Below, piece by piece: positions 50,372 to 61,718 of a DNA stretch of 64,000 nt. This DNA is from Podospora pseudocomata (lineage: Eukaryota; Ascomycota; Sordariomycetes; Sordariales; Podosporaceae). The first letter of the stretch is position 1; each line of letters begins with the position of its first letter. The translations under genes and the position numbers were made by a program. Below the pieces are notes generated by a model. The model did no database searches. It saw only the letters and a program-made list of their open reading frames with translations, and was not told the DNA's origin. The DNA is taken from assembly GCF_035222375.1 (NCBI RefSeq), contig NW_026946366.1, forward strand, positions 1,798,001 through 1,862,000, in the 5' to 3' direction.

Positions 50372-51297
50372 AGCGCTGAAACTTGAATCAAACCCTCACA
50401 AGATGCTCAGTTAGGAGATAAAATGGTGGAAAGTACCCAAGTGAAGGATGGAAATGTGCAATTAAACGGCATCGATAATTTTTAGCTCGTGGGCGCCCGA
50501 TGCCAAGAACGGAGCCGGCAGATCGGCGCGCCCCACAGAAGGTCTTCCGAAGCCACCGGCGCTCCCCTGCAGCCCCGCGCCGCTATGTCCTCCCCTCCCC
50601 TCAAGACACTGTTCCAGACTGCGCAACAACGACGCTTCTTCAGTGCCCTAGCAACCGGATAGAGCCACATACCTACACCAAATCCCGTTGCGCAAAGCCT
50701 CGACGAAGAGTAGCACAGGCGCCCGGGATATTAGAGTTGCGGGCACATTATTCAGACCCGAATCCGGGAACGTGGCACAGGGAGAGCTTTGTTGGTCTTG
50801 CGCCTGGGGCCCTGCCTGTTGGACCCGGCGCGGTGAAACACGTACCTTGACTGGGCTGCCTGCCTACTATCTCGGGCAACTTTTTTACCTTATCCACGCA
50901 TTGGTTCTGTCTACTCTTGCGAAATAGCTACAACCTGTCTTCTATTACCAATTATTTGAATCCCGTGGTATTCGTGTGGGACTATTACCTCCACGTTTCT
51001 TCTTACATTCCCTTGTTTGGCCTAGGTACCAGTGATAATCAGCAACGCCAAGCTCAGCTTGCAGTCGTCAGCCCGCCCCAGCCCACTGCATCCCGCCCCT
51101 GTCTTAGGACAGATCTGTCCATCCATTGGAAAAGTATCTCGACAAACCTCCATCGTCGGTTTCGCAGAGAACCTCACGTTATTTGACTGCCTTTTTTGGT
51201 CCCCGATGACCGCCGCTGCCGTCACCAGGTAGCCAGATACACAGGCTCTCTTCAACATTCGTTGCGCCGGTCTGAGGACCCTCGCGACTGGGGAATC
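50372..51297. other. Divergent promoter region of SFM1 and KEX1
   Basis: 0.93 kb. No recognisable coding feature. The DNA just before the KEX1 ATG contains an upstream open frame continuous with it, but the ATG at 51298 gives the expected signal peptide. Confidence 0.5.
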
Positions 51298-53337
51298 ATG
51301 GCTGTTGGACGGTCCTTGGCGGACTGGAGGCGTCTACCATCCATCGTTACCGCCGCCGCCGTCGCCCTCTCATGGACGGCGACACTAGCTGTCGCCGATG
51401 TCAAGGCGGCCGGTGACTACTTTGTCCATTCACTTCCAGGGGCGCCGCCAGGTCCCCTGGTGAAGATGCATGCTGGGTAAGGAGTCTTGTCTCCAGTCCA
51501 AACCAGGGATGTCCTCAACTAACATATGTGTCTGCTTGCGCGCGTTAGGCATATCGAGATAACACCCGATGTCAATGGCAACATGTTCTTCTGGCACTTC
51601 CAAAACAAACACATTGCGAACAAGCAACGAACAGTGATATGGTTGAACGGCGGCCCCGGCTGCAGCTCCGAGGACGGTGCTCTGATGGAGATTGGCCCAT
51701 ATAGGTTAAAAGATAAGGACACGCTGGTGTACAACGAGGGAGCATGGAACGAGTTCGCCAATGTCCTCTTCGTCGATAACCCTGTCGGCACGGGGTTCAG
51801 CTATGTCGACACCAACGCTTATGTACGCGAACTCGACGTTATGGCTGACCAGTTTGTTACTTTCCTGGAGAAGTGGTTCAAGCTGTTCCCCGAGTATGAA
51901 CACGACGATGTAAGTTGAGCTCCTGTTTTGAGCCAGAAAATATGGCTCTAATGTCTTATTCAGATATTTATTGCTGGAGAATCCTACGCCGGCCAGTACA
52001 TCCCCTACATCGCCAAGGCTATCCTTGAGCGCAACAAGAAAGGCGGCGAGTCCTCCTACAAATGGAACCTCGCCGGTCTCCTCATTGGCAACGGCTGGAT
52101 TTCCCCTCCCGAACAATACGAAGCCTACCTCCAGTTCGCCTACGAGAAGGGCATCGTCAAAAAGGGCTCCGACGCCGCCTCCAAGCTCGAAGTCCAACAG
52201 CGCATCTGCTCCAAGCAGCTGGCCGTCGGCCCCGCCCTCGTCGACAACACCGACTGCGAGAAGATCCTCCAGGACCTCCTTCAGCTAACCGCCACTAGCA
52301 AAGGCGGCGAGCAGCGTTGCGTGAACATGTACGACGTCCGGCTGACCGACACCTATCCGTCATGCGGCATGAACTGGCCTCCCGATCTCGACGCCGTAAC
52401 CCCTTACCTCCGCCGCAACGACGTAATCCAGGCCCTGCATGTGAACCCGAACAAAGTCACCGGCTGGGTGGAATGCAACGGCCAGGTCGGCGCAAACTTC
52501 AAGCCCTCTTCCAAACCCTCGGTTGAACTCCTCCCCGACCTGCTAAAAGAAGTCCCCATCATCTTGTTCTCCGGCTCGGAAGATCTAATCTGCAACCATT
52601 TGGGCACCGAAGCGCTGATCTCCAACCTGCAATGGAACGGCGGAAAGGGCTTCGAAATCACCCCCGGCACTTGGGCCCCCAGACGTGACTGGACCTTTGA
52701 GGGCGAAGCAGCTGGCTTCTGGCAGGAGGCCCGCAACTTGACCTATGTAGTCTTTTACAACAGCAGCCATATGGTCCCGTTTGACTACCCCCGCCGCACA
52801 AGAGACATGCTAGACCGGTTCATGGGGGTGGACATCTCCTCCATCGGCGGCAAGCCCACCGACTCCCGCCTCGACGGGGAGAAAGTCCCCGAAACCACCG
52901 TCGGCGGGGTGGCCGGTAACGGCACCGACGCGCAGCAAGCAGAGAAGGAAAAGCTCGACACGGCCAGGTGGGAAGCCTATCGCAAATCAGGGGAGATCGT
53001 CCTGGTGATTGTGGCGTTTTCGGCAGCGGGGTGGGGGTGGTGGGTGTGGAGGGAGAGGAAGAAGAGGAGGGGTTACATGGGGGTGTCTGGGGGGGAGAAT
53101 ATCTCGCCTCCTGGGGAAGCGAGGGGGAGGGAAGGGTTTAGAGACAAGCGTTCGGCGGCGGATTTGGAAGCGGGGGATTTTGACGAGAATGAGCTGGATG
53201 ATTTGCACATGAGGACGCCGACGACGGTGATGGGTGGGGAGGGGAATGATCCTAGGTATAGTGTGGGCGCAGCGAGCGAGGATAGTGAGGATGAGGAGGA
53301 CGTGAAGGGGAAGGGGAAGGAGAAGATGTCGGGTTGA
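51298..53337 (+). CDS. KEX1: Kex1 serine carboxypeptidase
   Basis: Type I membrane carboxypeptidase of the late Golgi that trims C-terminal Lys/Arg from propeptides after Kex2 cleavage. Model join(51298..51476, 51549..51909, 51964..53337), 637 aa. Features in order: signal peptide ([18 protein letters not shown]), the conserved [10 protein letters not shown]-like segment, [17 protein letters not shown], oxyanion motif [13 protein letters not shown], catalytic [10 protein letters not shown] (Ser187), the loop with [12 protein letters not shown], the catalytic Asp in [10 protein letters not shown] (about 387) and His in NSSHMVPFD (about 449). A membrane segment follows (about 525-543, [19 protein letters not shown]), then an Arg/Lys stop and an acidic cytosolic tail ([13 protein letters not shown]). 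The length matches fungal Kex1. Confidence 0.96.
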
Positions 53338-54001
53338 GTCTAGGTCATATGGGGTTGGATGGGCAGAATCAAAGTCTTTTTGATACTACACAACAATTGG
53401 AACAACAGGAGTGAATCGGAAAGAAGGATCACAGAGAAAGGAAAGGCTGGTTGGTCGGTTGGTTTCCTGGTGTTTCAGGCGGGGGGTTTAACAAATGTCA
53501 ATTTGAGCTCATCTTTGCGCACGGCTTTTACAGTTCACGTTGGCATAAACAGCACATATATATACACTATCACACTCGAAGGCATTGCTTGCAAGCGACT
53601 GAAACGTGAGAACAACGTGGGCATATATTGGTGGCTGTCGCCACCCTAGATAGAAACTATCAATCAAGCATCTTTGTGTTTCTATCTGGAGTTTATTCTC
53701 CCGCTAAAGTGCTTCAGTTCAGACATGTACCTTCAAAGGTCTTGCCATATTCCAGCTGTTGCTGTCCCACAGTTTATACTGCCCGTCCGCTGCATCCTTT
53801 TAAGACGCCCAGTCAAGCCTGGGATTAAACCCGCCTAACAAATGTCCCAGAGTAGTTTGATGGCCTTGTGGCCGAAGCGATGTCTTCGCTCGTCGACCCT
53901 TGATCTTACAGACGGGATATTGAACTGCGCTGTTGGGTAGGCTTTGTTTATCGTTGTTGGTTGGGGTATCATTCTTGTCATTATCGCCTTCTTCAACTCG
54001 T
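53338..54001. other. Convergent intergenic region between KEX1 and DRE2
   Basis: 3' UTRs of two facing genes. Short TA repeat near 53555-53565. Nothing else seen. Confidence 0.5.
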
Positions 54002-55096
54002 TCAAATCTGAGCAGTGTTGTTGAGAATCTTGACTTGTTCGCCGGGCTTGAAGGCAGGGAGACCAATATAGGGGCAGTCTGCGCATCTGAAAGCGTCACC
54101 GAGGTAACAGCTATTGCAGGAGCCAGTCTTGCCCTGGACGGTAAAGTCAAGCTCGCTGAGATCCTCAGACTTGAGCTTTAAGGTGGCCAGACCCTTCTCG
54201 GCCTTCTCACGACGGGCCTCGTCTTCGGCGGCTATTCTCTCGGCGAGACCACACGTGCTATCAGATGTTAGTTTATTGTGCTTCGTATTGATGTTGAAGA
54301 AATGAGAAACATACCAGTCTTTGCAGGCTCTCCTCTTTTTGCCTGGCTGAGGCGCACACTCAGGAGGCTGCTGAATGGGACGCTTCAGATCCGCCTCAGT
54401 CAAAAGAGTGTCCTCATCAATGACATCGTCGTCGTCCTCGGCATCAAGATCCAAGTCATCACTGAAATCGATGAAACCAACCCCAGCAGGACCCTTGGAT
54501 ACTGGTGCTGGTGCCGGTGCCGGCGCTGGGGCAGCAGCAGCCTTCTTGCCAAAGCTGAGAGGGACACTCCCATCAGCGTTCACCTTCTTCGCCCCAAACC
54601 GCAGAGGTACAACCTCCTGCTCGGCATAATCAGGCTTAGTATATCCATCATCCCCCAACACCAACCCCGCCAGAATCGCCTCCTTCTCCTCTGTCGAGTT
54701 GCCCTGTCCGAAGCTGCCGTCCTCGCTCCTCAAGGTACCACCAGCCTTGAGTGCCGGTACAACCTTGCCCCAGATCTCCCTGTTGGACAAGAGAGGGGAC
54801 ACCTCGCTGCGGCGGCTTCCGTCGGGGTCGGTCAGGACGAGGATAAGGTCGTAGGTCTTGGCGGGGAGGCTGACTAATCCAGCAGCGAGACGGTCGAGCA
54901 TCTGCAAATCGGTGGCCGACCGATCATAGACGGAGAACAAGGAGGTGAGGCGGTCCTCGCGGGATGCGATCGACGGGGGCGCAAGCAGGAGGGTTCGCTC
55001 GCCAGAATCGCCCTTTGCGCTGGCAGCCGCCGCAGCGTGCGCGGGGCTGAAATCAAAGTCGGGAGTTGTGTCGATCATGACGGCGGCTGGAGGCAT
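54002..55096 (-). CDS. DRE2: Dre2/anamorsin Fe-S cluster assembly protein
   Basis: Electron carrier of the cytosolic Fe-S cluster assembly pathway, acting with the diflavin reductase Tah18. Model complement(54002..54257, 54315..55096), 345 aa. The N-terminus is a methyltransferase-like domain ([20 protein letters not shown] ... LVLTDPDGS). A linker with Pro-Ala repeats ([13 protein letters not shown]) and an acidic stretch ([22 protein letters not shown]) follows. The C-terminal domain has Fe-S motif 1 ending ACKDCTCGLAER, formed across the splice, and motif 2 [15 protein letters not shown], then [14 protein letters not shown]. The 57-nt intron (GTATGT, AACTAACA, GATAG) contains no stop and is a multiple of three: unspliced, the frame would continue with 19 extra residues and one ligand Cys would be lost. 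Confidence 0.94.
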   Translation of the reverse strand: MPPAAVMIDTTPDFDFSPAHAAAAASAKGDSGERTLLLAPPSIASREDRLTSLFSVYDRSATDLQMLDRLAAGLVSLPAKTYDLILVLTDPDGSRRSEVSPLLSNREIWGKVVPALKAGGTLRSEDGSFGQGNSTEEKEAILAGLVLGDDGYTKPDYAEQEVVPLRFGAKKVNADGSVPLSFGKKAAAAPAPAPAPAPVSKGPAGVGFIDFSDDLDLDAEDDDDVIDEDTLLTEADLKRPIQQPPECAPQPGKKRRACKDWYVSHFFNINTKHNKLTSDSTCGLAERIAAEDEARREKAEKGLATLKLKSEDLSELDFTVQGKTGSCNSCYLGDAFRCADCPYIGLPAFKPGEQVKILNNTAQI

Positions 55097-57029
55097 CTCG
55101 CCGGTGTTTTCTTGGTTTCTGGAATGAAAAGAGGCTGCTCCGAGAAATGCAACAAAGTAGAACCCAGGAATAGCGAAACAAAAAATGATTGCGGATCGTG
55201 CCTGATTTGTATTGTTAATCCTGTCGTGGGGGCGGCAGGAGGTCGAGGCAGTGGGTGGAGGGGCAGTTTAAGGATGCACAATTCTTTTGACCAATGATAT
55301 TGAAGCTTATAAAGCGTTGCCACTAATACATTGTGTGGACAGTGCGAAAGATTAGATCTTGCACGCCATGTGGCATGATATTCGGCTGTTACCACACAGT
55401 GTGACTCACGGCTGATTACAGTGGGTTTTCTGATTCTCCCGTTCCCGCGGAGAGGGACTTGGAGATATCGTCATCAATGTGGGAGCCGATTTCGGCCATT
55501 TGGGGTATCTAGTATCGATAAGAATTACGAATGTGCACACTAGTATAGGTAAACTTTACTTCATCAGAGGCTGTCTGTGACGGTCCTGGCAAGAAGGAAG
55601 TTAAAGTCGATGTGAGATGTCAGCCGGCACTGGTCAGGCCCGCCCCGCAATCAACCTTGGAAGCGCCGTCAGATCCGGTGAATTCAGGGACCGATGTTTG
55701 GAAGTGAGGTGGAAACAGTTCCCCGTTACTTTGTGGATATCCGGTCAGTCACAGCCTGACCTGCTGGTGACGGGACTTTCGGAGAAATGCGGTCGTCTGG
55801 TTCGCTTTCCATGGATTTCGAGAGTCTGGACCGTTGCAGCTGGCCTCAGCTGGGGCGTGTCTAATCGAGTCATGGAGTAACACCTCACAGCCGTTTGACT
55901 GGCAGACCTGGGGTGACGAATTGGATGATGAGATTGGCTGAGTCCAGCTGGCCTGATCATGTCGTTGCAGCACTCCAAAGATGACAGCTTTCAACAATTC
56001 CAATTTCGGTCTATCGATCAAACAGAATTGCATGTCTGTTTCATGTATCAAGGGTTCTGGAGGAGGAGAGAAGCTTCCAGCCGGCATTGGGACCTGTCAT
56101 TGAATTCCGGCGGGCACCCGTTAATCAGATGGACTAGCCGTTTATGGTATGGCTTTCCCCGCATTTTGTACCAGCACAGGAAAGCACAGGGGATCGCTGA
56201 GACCTTCAAATGTGGGGACCTGACATCACAAACGTACCCTCATTGAGCTCTTCACACCTCGACACCTCACAAAGAAAAGGTGAGCAAGAATCGCAGGAAT
56301 AGCCTGTGTCAATTGGGAATGCAAATCCCACTATGGCTAAATGGAACGAACACCAGCCACTAGACAGCCGGGGCCCAAGACTTTGCAGAATGGCGAGCAA
56401 ATCACGTAATGGCTGCTGTCCAAAGTCAGCCCAGACTCATGGCCTCTTACATGCTAATCACGCGACTCCCATACAGCGCCTCGTAGACTCCCCACCACGC
56501 ACCGTACCGCGTTGCCCCCTGTTCTTTCCCTTTGAGGATGCTCGCCTGATCAATGCGAGCCGTGACTGGCTGCTCCTTTTCCTTCCACAGCTTCCCAACC
56601 ACTGACCTCTCCGGACCTCTGTCGGGCCTTTAAAGTCAAGAGCTCCCATCCCTCTCCTCGACACCCCGTTTCTTTCATCCAGCATTCAGACATTAATTCA
56701 TTCATTGACCATCCACCATCTCGGATACCATTATCCAACCCATCTCAACATCAACTGATAACCTTGCTCGACTCACTCGAGACTCGCCCCTGAGCTGGTA
56801 CACCAGCTTTAGTGACATCACAGCTCCTCACAGAGTATGTATTGCCAGCCCGTCTCCTGCAGCACAGCTCCCCTTACCCGAGCTTATCACTCTCAACCCC
56901 GCATCTCTTTGTGTGACGCTGACCCTCTGATCGTCAGAGAACAACCTCTCCACCCAACAAGTCCAACTATCTTCGAACAACTTCACTCTAGTACTCTCTA
57001 CCTTTACACATCCATCACACATCATCAAG
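55097..57029. other. Divergent promoter region of DRE2 and the Stf2-like gene, with 5' leader
   Basis: About 1.9 kb. The stretch from about 56640 to 57029 is C/T-rich with CATC and ATTCATT runs and is probably the 5' leader of the Stf2-like gene. An ATG at 56837 within it would open an upstream frame out of phase with the main one, if it is included in the transcript. Confidence 0.45.
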
Positions 57030-57546
57030 AGTAAGCTTCATCACTGGCATTGACTCTAGGATCAATAGCATCAACCATTGACAACCCTTCCTGCAGTGAC
57101 TCGCTCCCACAAGTTCAATGACAAGGACCACAGCATGGTGGCCCCCGTCACGGGTCACCCCCAGCAACAAGTGCCCAAGTTCTTTGGCAAGCATGGCTTT
57201 GCCGATGCCGACCCCAAGAAGACCAAGAAGAACGGCGGTGGTAAGGGCAATTGGTATGTCTTATTTCACCCTACCTCCTCTTACAGCTTAGAATATCACT
57301 AACACCAATTCTTTCAGGGGCCCTGTTGGCTTAGAAGCCGAGGATGAAGAGTTCAACTTTGTCCACACCCGCCGCCGCTCCAACAGCAGCAGCGTCTCCA
57401 GTCACCCCGAGCACTTCAAGTCCAAGTTCGAGATCAACGAGCCTGAGCCTGTGTTTGAGGAGGACATCCATGGAGCCCTGGAGGAGGAGGAGGAGAAGGA
57501 CAGCAGCCAGTCCAGCACCTCGAGCGGCAAGCCCGAGGACATGTAA
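57030..57546 (+). CDS. Stf2-like small hydrophilic protein with spliced start codon
   Basis: Model join(57030, 57097..57253, 57318..57546), 128 aa. The A of the start codon is the last base of the leader exon; the TG follows a 66-nt intron (GTAAGC ... CTGCAG). Joined, the context is CATCAAG|ATG|ACTCGC and the protein begins MTRSHKFNDKDHS. Without this splice the frame has no start before the internal Met 13 (ATG at 57135). The centre carries QQQVPKFFGKHGFADADPKKTKKNGGGKGNWG, resembling the GKGNWG block of yeast Stf2, a small hydrophilin linked to ATP-synthase regulation and desiccation tolerance. The C-terminus is charged, with FNFVHTRRRSNSSSVSSHPEH and a Glu/Ser-rich end. The second intron (64 nt) splits the Trp codon of GNW. 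Family is probable; role is by analogy. Confidence 0.85.
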
Positions 57547-57929
57547 GACCACACAGGGGAAGATCATTCATGACGCGTGAGGACAGTCACCCGCGAAGTT
57601 TTGCGTGCGGGAATCCATGCTTTTTGTTCAACATGGCGGAAGGTTCGTTGATACCCTTTAGAGGTCTGAGATTTAGATCTGGCGGGGGAGGATGCTTGCC
57701 TTCTATCTGGCTACCACACCTTTCTCATCTCCAACGAAGGCGGCTGGGATAGCTGCGCTGTACTAGTATTTATTTATTCAATTGATTTCTAAGTCTTTGA
57801 GATTTGTTTTCTGACTCCTGGTGCCTGATATGATGACGTAGTCGTTTTGAGAAAAGATAAACCCAGATTGTTTTGCACGTAGCTCATTGTCGTTTTATTG
57901 GTTCAAATGATAAATACAGGGAACAGAAA
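57547..57929. other. Convergent intergenic region
   Basis: 3' UTRs of the Stf2-like gene and FMT1. No other feature seen. Confidence 0.5.
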
Positions 57930-59633
57930 TCAGTAACTGTATATCCTCCTCACCATCGCTCTGTTCCTCCTTCTCTTGGTCTCTTCATCCACCTCAGCAT
58001 CCTCTTCCGGTCGTCTTGTAGCAGGCTGCAACGCCTTGCCAATCGGCTCCTCATCAAAGTGCATGCCTCTGTAGTCCGTCACCGTTCGTCCCAACTGCGC
58101 AGCCACATTCGCAGCTGGTCTCGTTGGCTTCCCATCCACTGTCATTTTCCCTATCCTTAACAACCCCTTCCCGCCACGAATAGGATCACGAAGATAGATC
58201 GATCCTGTCTCCGAATCGGGAAAATACGCCGTCTGGATAGACAGACGCCACTCCTTTTTCCTTTTGGGTTGTTGTTGACCCCCTTCTACTCCCGCAGCAG
58301 CATCAACGGATGATATTTCTCCCCTCTCCAGCGCAACAACCCGCTCAAACATCTCCAACGACTCTGGCTGCGGGGGGTACCACTCCGGCACTTGCTGCTC
58401 GTCGTCCCCGATCTGAAGCCACTCCAGAACAGGGACTTGCTCCTCCGCCCATGGGTCTTCTTTGCACCTTTCCAGCGCGGAGGCCACCTCGTTTGCGACG
58501 GCGGGTGGGAGGTCGGAGGAGGTGAGGTCGAGGATGTAGGAGATGTCGTCGCAGACGACGCGTTTATTCTGTTCTTTTTTTGGGGTGCGGACGACGAGTT
58601 TGGACCATAAGGGGCCGAGGATGTGGTGTTGGTGGGCGATGTCTTCTAGATGGGGGGCGGAGGAGGGGAGGTTGGTAGAGAGGGTTGAGATGGAGGGGGT
58701 GAGCCAGGGAATTTGTCTGGCTACCGTGCGGACTTTGGGGGCGTGTCGGATGGGATAGGGGGGTTGCCAGGAGACGTCTTTGTGGGGTGGGAGGTGGAAA
58801 CCGGATGAGAGGGAGGAGACGAGCATGGAGGCGCCGAGGGGGGCGAGGAGTGAGGTGAGGGAGGTAAGGGTTGAGTTGGGCGGGATGGGGATACCCGGGA
58901 GGGGGGTTTGGGATAGGACGGTGCCGGTGTCGAAGGAGTGGGGGGAGAGGGTCTGGATGGAGACGCCGGTGTGGGTGTAGCGGTTTAGGAGGGCGTAGTG
59001 GAGGGGAGCAGGACCGCGGAGGCTGGGGAGGGGGGTTAGTAAGGGGTGGTTAAAGGGTAAGGGTGAGGGTGACATACTCGGGTAAGAGGGAAGGGTGGAC
59101 GTTAAGGCCGCCGTATTCTGCTTGATTTAGGAGCCGTGGTGGGACAAAACGGCCGAATGAGACAGCGATGATGAGGTTTATGTATTTCTTCATCTATTCA
59201 AGCGGAATGATGGTTAGCATTGAGATGTAGCAAGCTCAAACAGGGGCACTTACAAACCAATTTGTGAAAGTGTCGTGTGGTAACGTTGATAGAGGAAGAC
59301 CAAGTTCCCTGGCTACTGATGCTATTGGGACTGCATATCTTTTAATTATATGACAGGTCTTCAAAAGTCATCAGGTCAGGACATACCTTCAGTCACTTGC
59401 TTCAATCCTCTCCCGGTGGGCTTCGATGGCCGAACCAGCACATCGATAGACTCGATAAGACTTGGATCATCTTTGTGCTTCTTGTGAAGAGCTTTCAGCG
59501 AGTGACAACTGAACTCATCTGAGCCACAAAACAAGATTCGTAATGGATTGCCGCGTTGTGTACTGTATGTTGCAATGCTCAGTGGTCTTGCAACAGACCG
59601 TCGAAGTGGTCGTGAAGATGCCAACCACAGCAT
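57930..59633 (-). CDS. FMT1: Mitochondrial methionyl-tRNA formyltransferase
   Basis: Formylates initiator Met-tRNA in mitochondria using 10-formyl-tetrahydrofolate. Model complement(57930..59022, 59078..59193, 59254..59330, 59387..59633), 510 aa; introns 55-60 nt. The N-terminus is an Arg/Ser-rich presequence (WLASSRPLRRSVARPLSIATYSTQ). The formyltransferase core is RILFCGSDEFSCHSLKAL, VRPSKPTGRGLKQVTE, VPIASVARELGLPLSTLP, NLIIAVSFGRFVPPRLL, GLNVHPSLLPDLRGPAPLHYALLN (catalytic Asn/His segment HPSLLP) and YTHTGVSIQTLSPHSFDTGTVLSQ. The C-terminal part holds the extended tRNA-binding region with an eukaryote-specific basic tail (KRRRNRAMVRRI). It is divergent from PAC1; starts are 363 bp apart. 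Confidence 0.94.
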
Positions 59634-59996
59634 TGTGGTGGATTTCGCTGTTTCAACAGTAGACTAATTCAAAATTCAGAGCCTCGAATATGCAGATCTC
59701 TTATTGATTGGCGGAAATATGTGTAAGCGATAACAGGTCTTGAACGACAAGTGGAAGCTGTACCTGTTGTGAGTGAGTGAGTGAGTGAGAATGCTTTAAG
59801 TGAGAGATCAAAATGAGTGGGCCACGAACCTTGAGAGCTCTGCCCCCTGCAAGCCCGGACCCTGCAGATCCACCCTTGGCATTCCACCCCCCTGGAGCTT
59901 CCTTGTGCCAGCTCAAAAGATACGGTCAACATCACCAAAGTGAAACACCCGACATGTTTGTTTTTTATCTGCTTGTACATTTTTATAGCTATGACC
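59634..59996. other. Compact divergent promoter of FMT1 and PAC1
   Basis: 363 bp shared between two divergent genes. Contains a GTGA/GAGT tandem repeat at about 59769-59790. No other open frame of note. Confidence 0.6.
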
Positions 59997-61540
59997 ATGG
60001 CCACAAGGAGCTTTCTAACCGACCGGCAGGCTGAAGAGCTGTGTGTTTTCCCCCACCAATAAACCCTCTATTACCTCTATCCCAGAAAAAACATGACATA
60101 GATAGCTAACCAAAATCCAGACACAAATCCATCATCGCCTACCTCACCTCCCTCAACCTCGCCACCACAGCCAACACCCTCCGCGCCGAGCTCAACCTCC
60201 CCGAAGAAACCTTTGACCTCGCCAAAGCAAAACAATACGAAGGCCTCCTCGAAAAGAAATGGACCTCGGTCATCCGCCTCCAGAAAAAAGTCCTAGACCT
60301 CCAAGCAGAGAACGCCCACCTCAAGAACGAGATCGAAAATGCTGGTCCTTTAGCCCTGTCGAGAAAGAACCAGGACCCAGCCAATTGGCTCCCCAAGGGA
60401 CCGCCACGATACACCCTCGAAGGCCACCGCCTGCCCATCACCTCGGTAGCCTTCCATCCTGTCTTTAGCTCTTTGGCCTCGGCATCAGAAGACAACACGA
60501 TCAAAATCTGGGATTGGGAGCTCGGAGAGTTGGAAAGGACACTCAAAGGGCACACCAAGGCAGTCTTAGACGTGGATTTTGGCGGGCCGAGGGGGAATAC
60601 CCTCCTTGCAAGCTGCAGTTCCGACATGAGTATTAAGCTGTGGGATCCGGCGGATCAGTACAAGAACATCAGGACACTACACGGCCATGATCATATTGTG
60701 AGCTCGGTGAGGTTTGTTCCTGCGAATGGCACTGCTGGGGCGGGAGGGAATTTGCTCGTGAGTGCGAGTAAGGATAATACGCTGAAGCTGTGGGATGTGA
60801 CGACGGGGTATTGCGTCAAGACGATTGAGGGGCATAATGACTGGCCGAGGGCGGTGGCGCCGTCGGCGGATGGGAGGTGGCTGTTGAGCACCGGGAGTGA
60901 TAAGGCGGCTAGGTTGTGGGATATTGGGGGGACGGAGCCGGAGTGTAGGGTTGTTATGTTTGGGCATGAGAATTTCAATGTATGTGCCCCCATTTTTGTA
61001 ACCTTTCGTCTCTGATTTGATATACTGACATGGGTCTGATAGTTGTGCTGCGAATTCGCACCCTCCACTTCATACCCCCATCTCGCCCGCCTCGCGGGAC
61101 ATGAAAAGGTGCCCCCAGCAAACAGTGCTGCCGAGTTCATGGCGACGGGCTCGCGTGACAAGCAAATACGGCTGTGGGACAGGAGGGGACAATGTATCAA
61201 AGTGCTAGAGGGCCATGACAACTGGGTCCGAGGTCTGGCCTTTCATCCAGCAGGTAAGTTTTTGATCTCGGTGGCAGATGACAGGACGATGCGCTGCTGG
61301 GATTTGAGCCAGGATGGGAAATGTGTTCAGACCCTCTCTGGCATGTTTGACGGGTTCGTGAGCTGTGTGAGGTGGGCGCCGGGAGTCACTAAGGATGGGC
61401 TTGCTGGTGGGGATGCTGGTGATGGCACGCCGAAGAAGAAGATAGGTGCCGAGGCGAATGGCGGGTTGCAGATGCGGTGTGTGATTGCGACTGGGAGCGT
61501 GGATGGGACGGAAGGCAAGGTGAGGATATTTGCCAATTGA
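59997..61540 (+). CDS. PAC1: Pac1/Lis1 nuclear distribution protein (NudF)
   Basis: Dynein regulator needed for nuclear migration in hyphae. Model join(59997..60040, 60121..60979, 61043..61540), 466 aa. An in-frame ATG six bases upstream (59991) could also start. The LisH motif is formed across the first splice: [23 protein letters not shown] coiled coil ([27 protein letters not shown]) and seven WD repeats follow: [17 protein letters not shown]...[23 protein letters not shown]...[22 protein letters not shown]...[22 protein letters not shown]...[21 protein letters not shown] (across the second splice)...[22 protein letters not shown]...MRCWDLSQ; and the last strand ending KVRIFAN. It is convergent with the next gene, with only 178 bp between stops. 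Confidence 0.96.
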
Positions 61541-61718
61541 GTGTTTGGGACCAATGCAGTGTCGAAGCGGGCAAATGGCCGACATAGAGTATGAATAGGG
61601 TTTCAGGCAACATCATCAGCATCATTCGCATTCAGCATATTAGGGGTATGCTATAGAAAGGCCGCTGCCTTGGGAGGCTACAAGAAAGCGTTGATGTTAA
61701 TGTTTACATTTATCGTTG

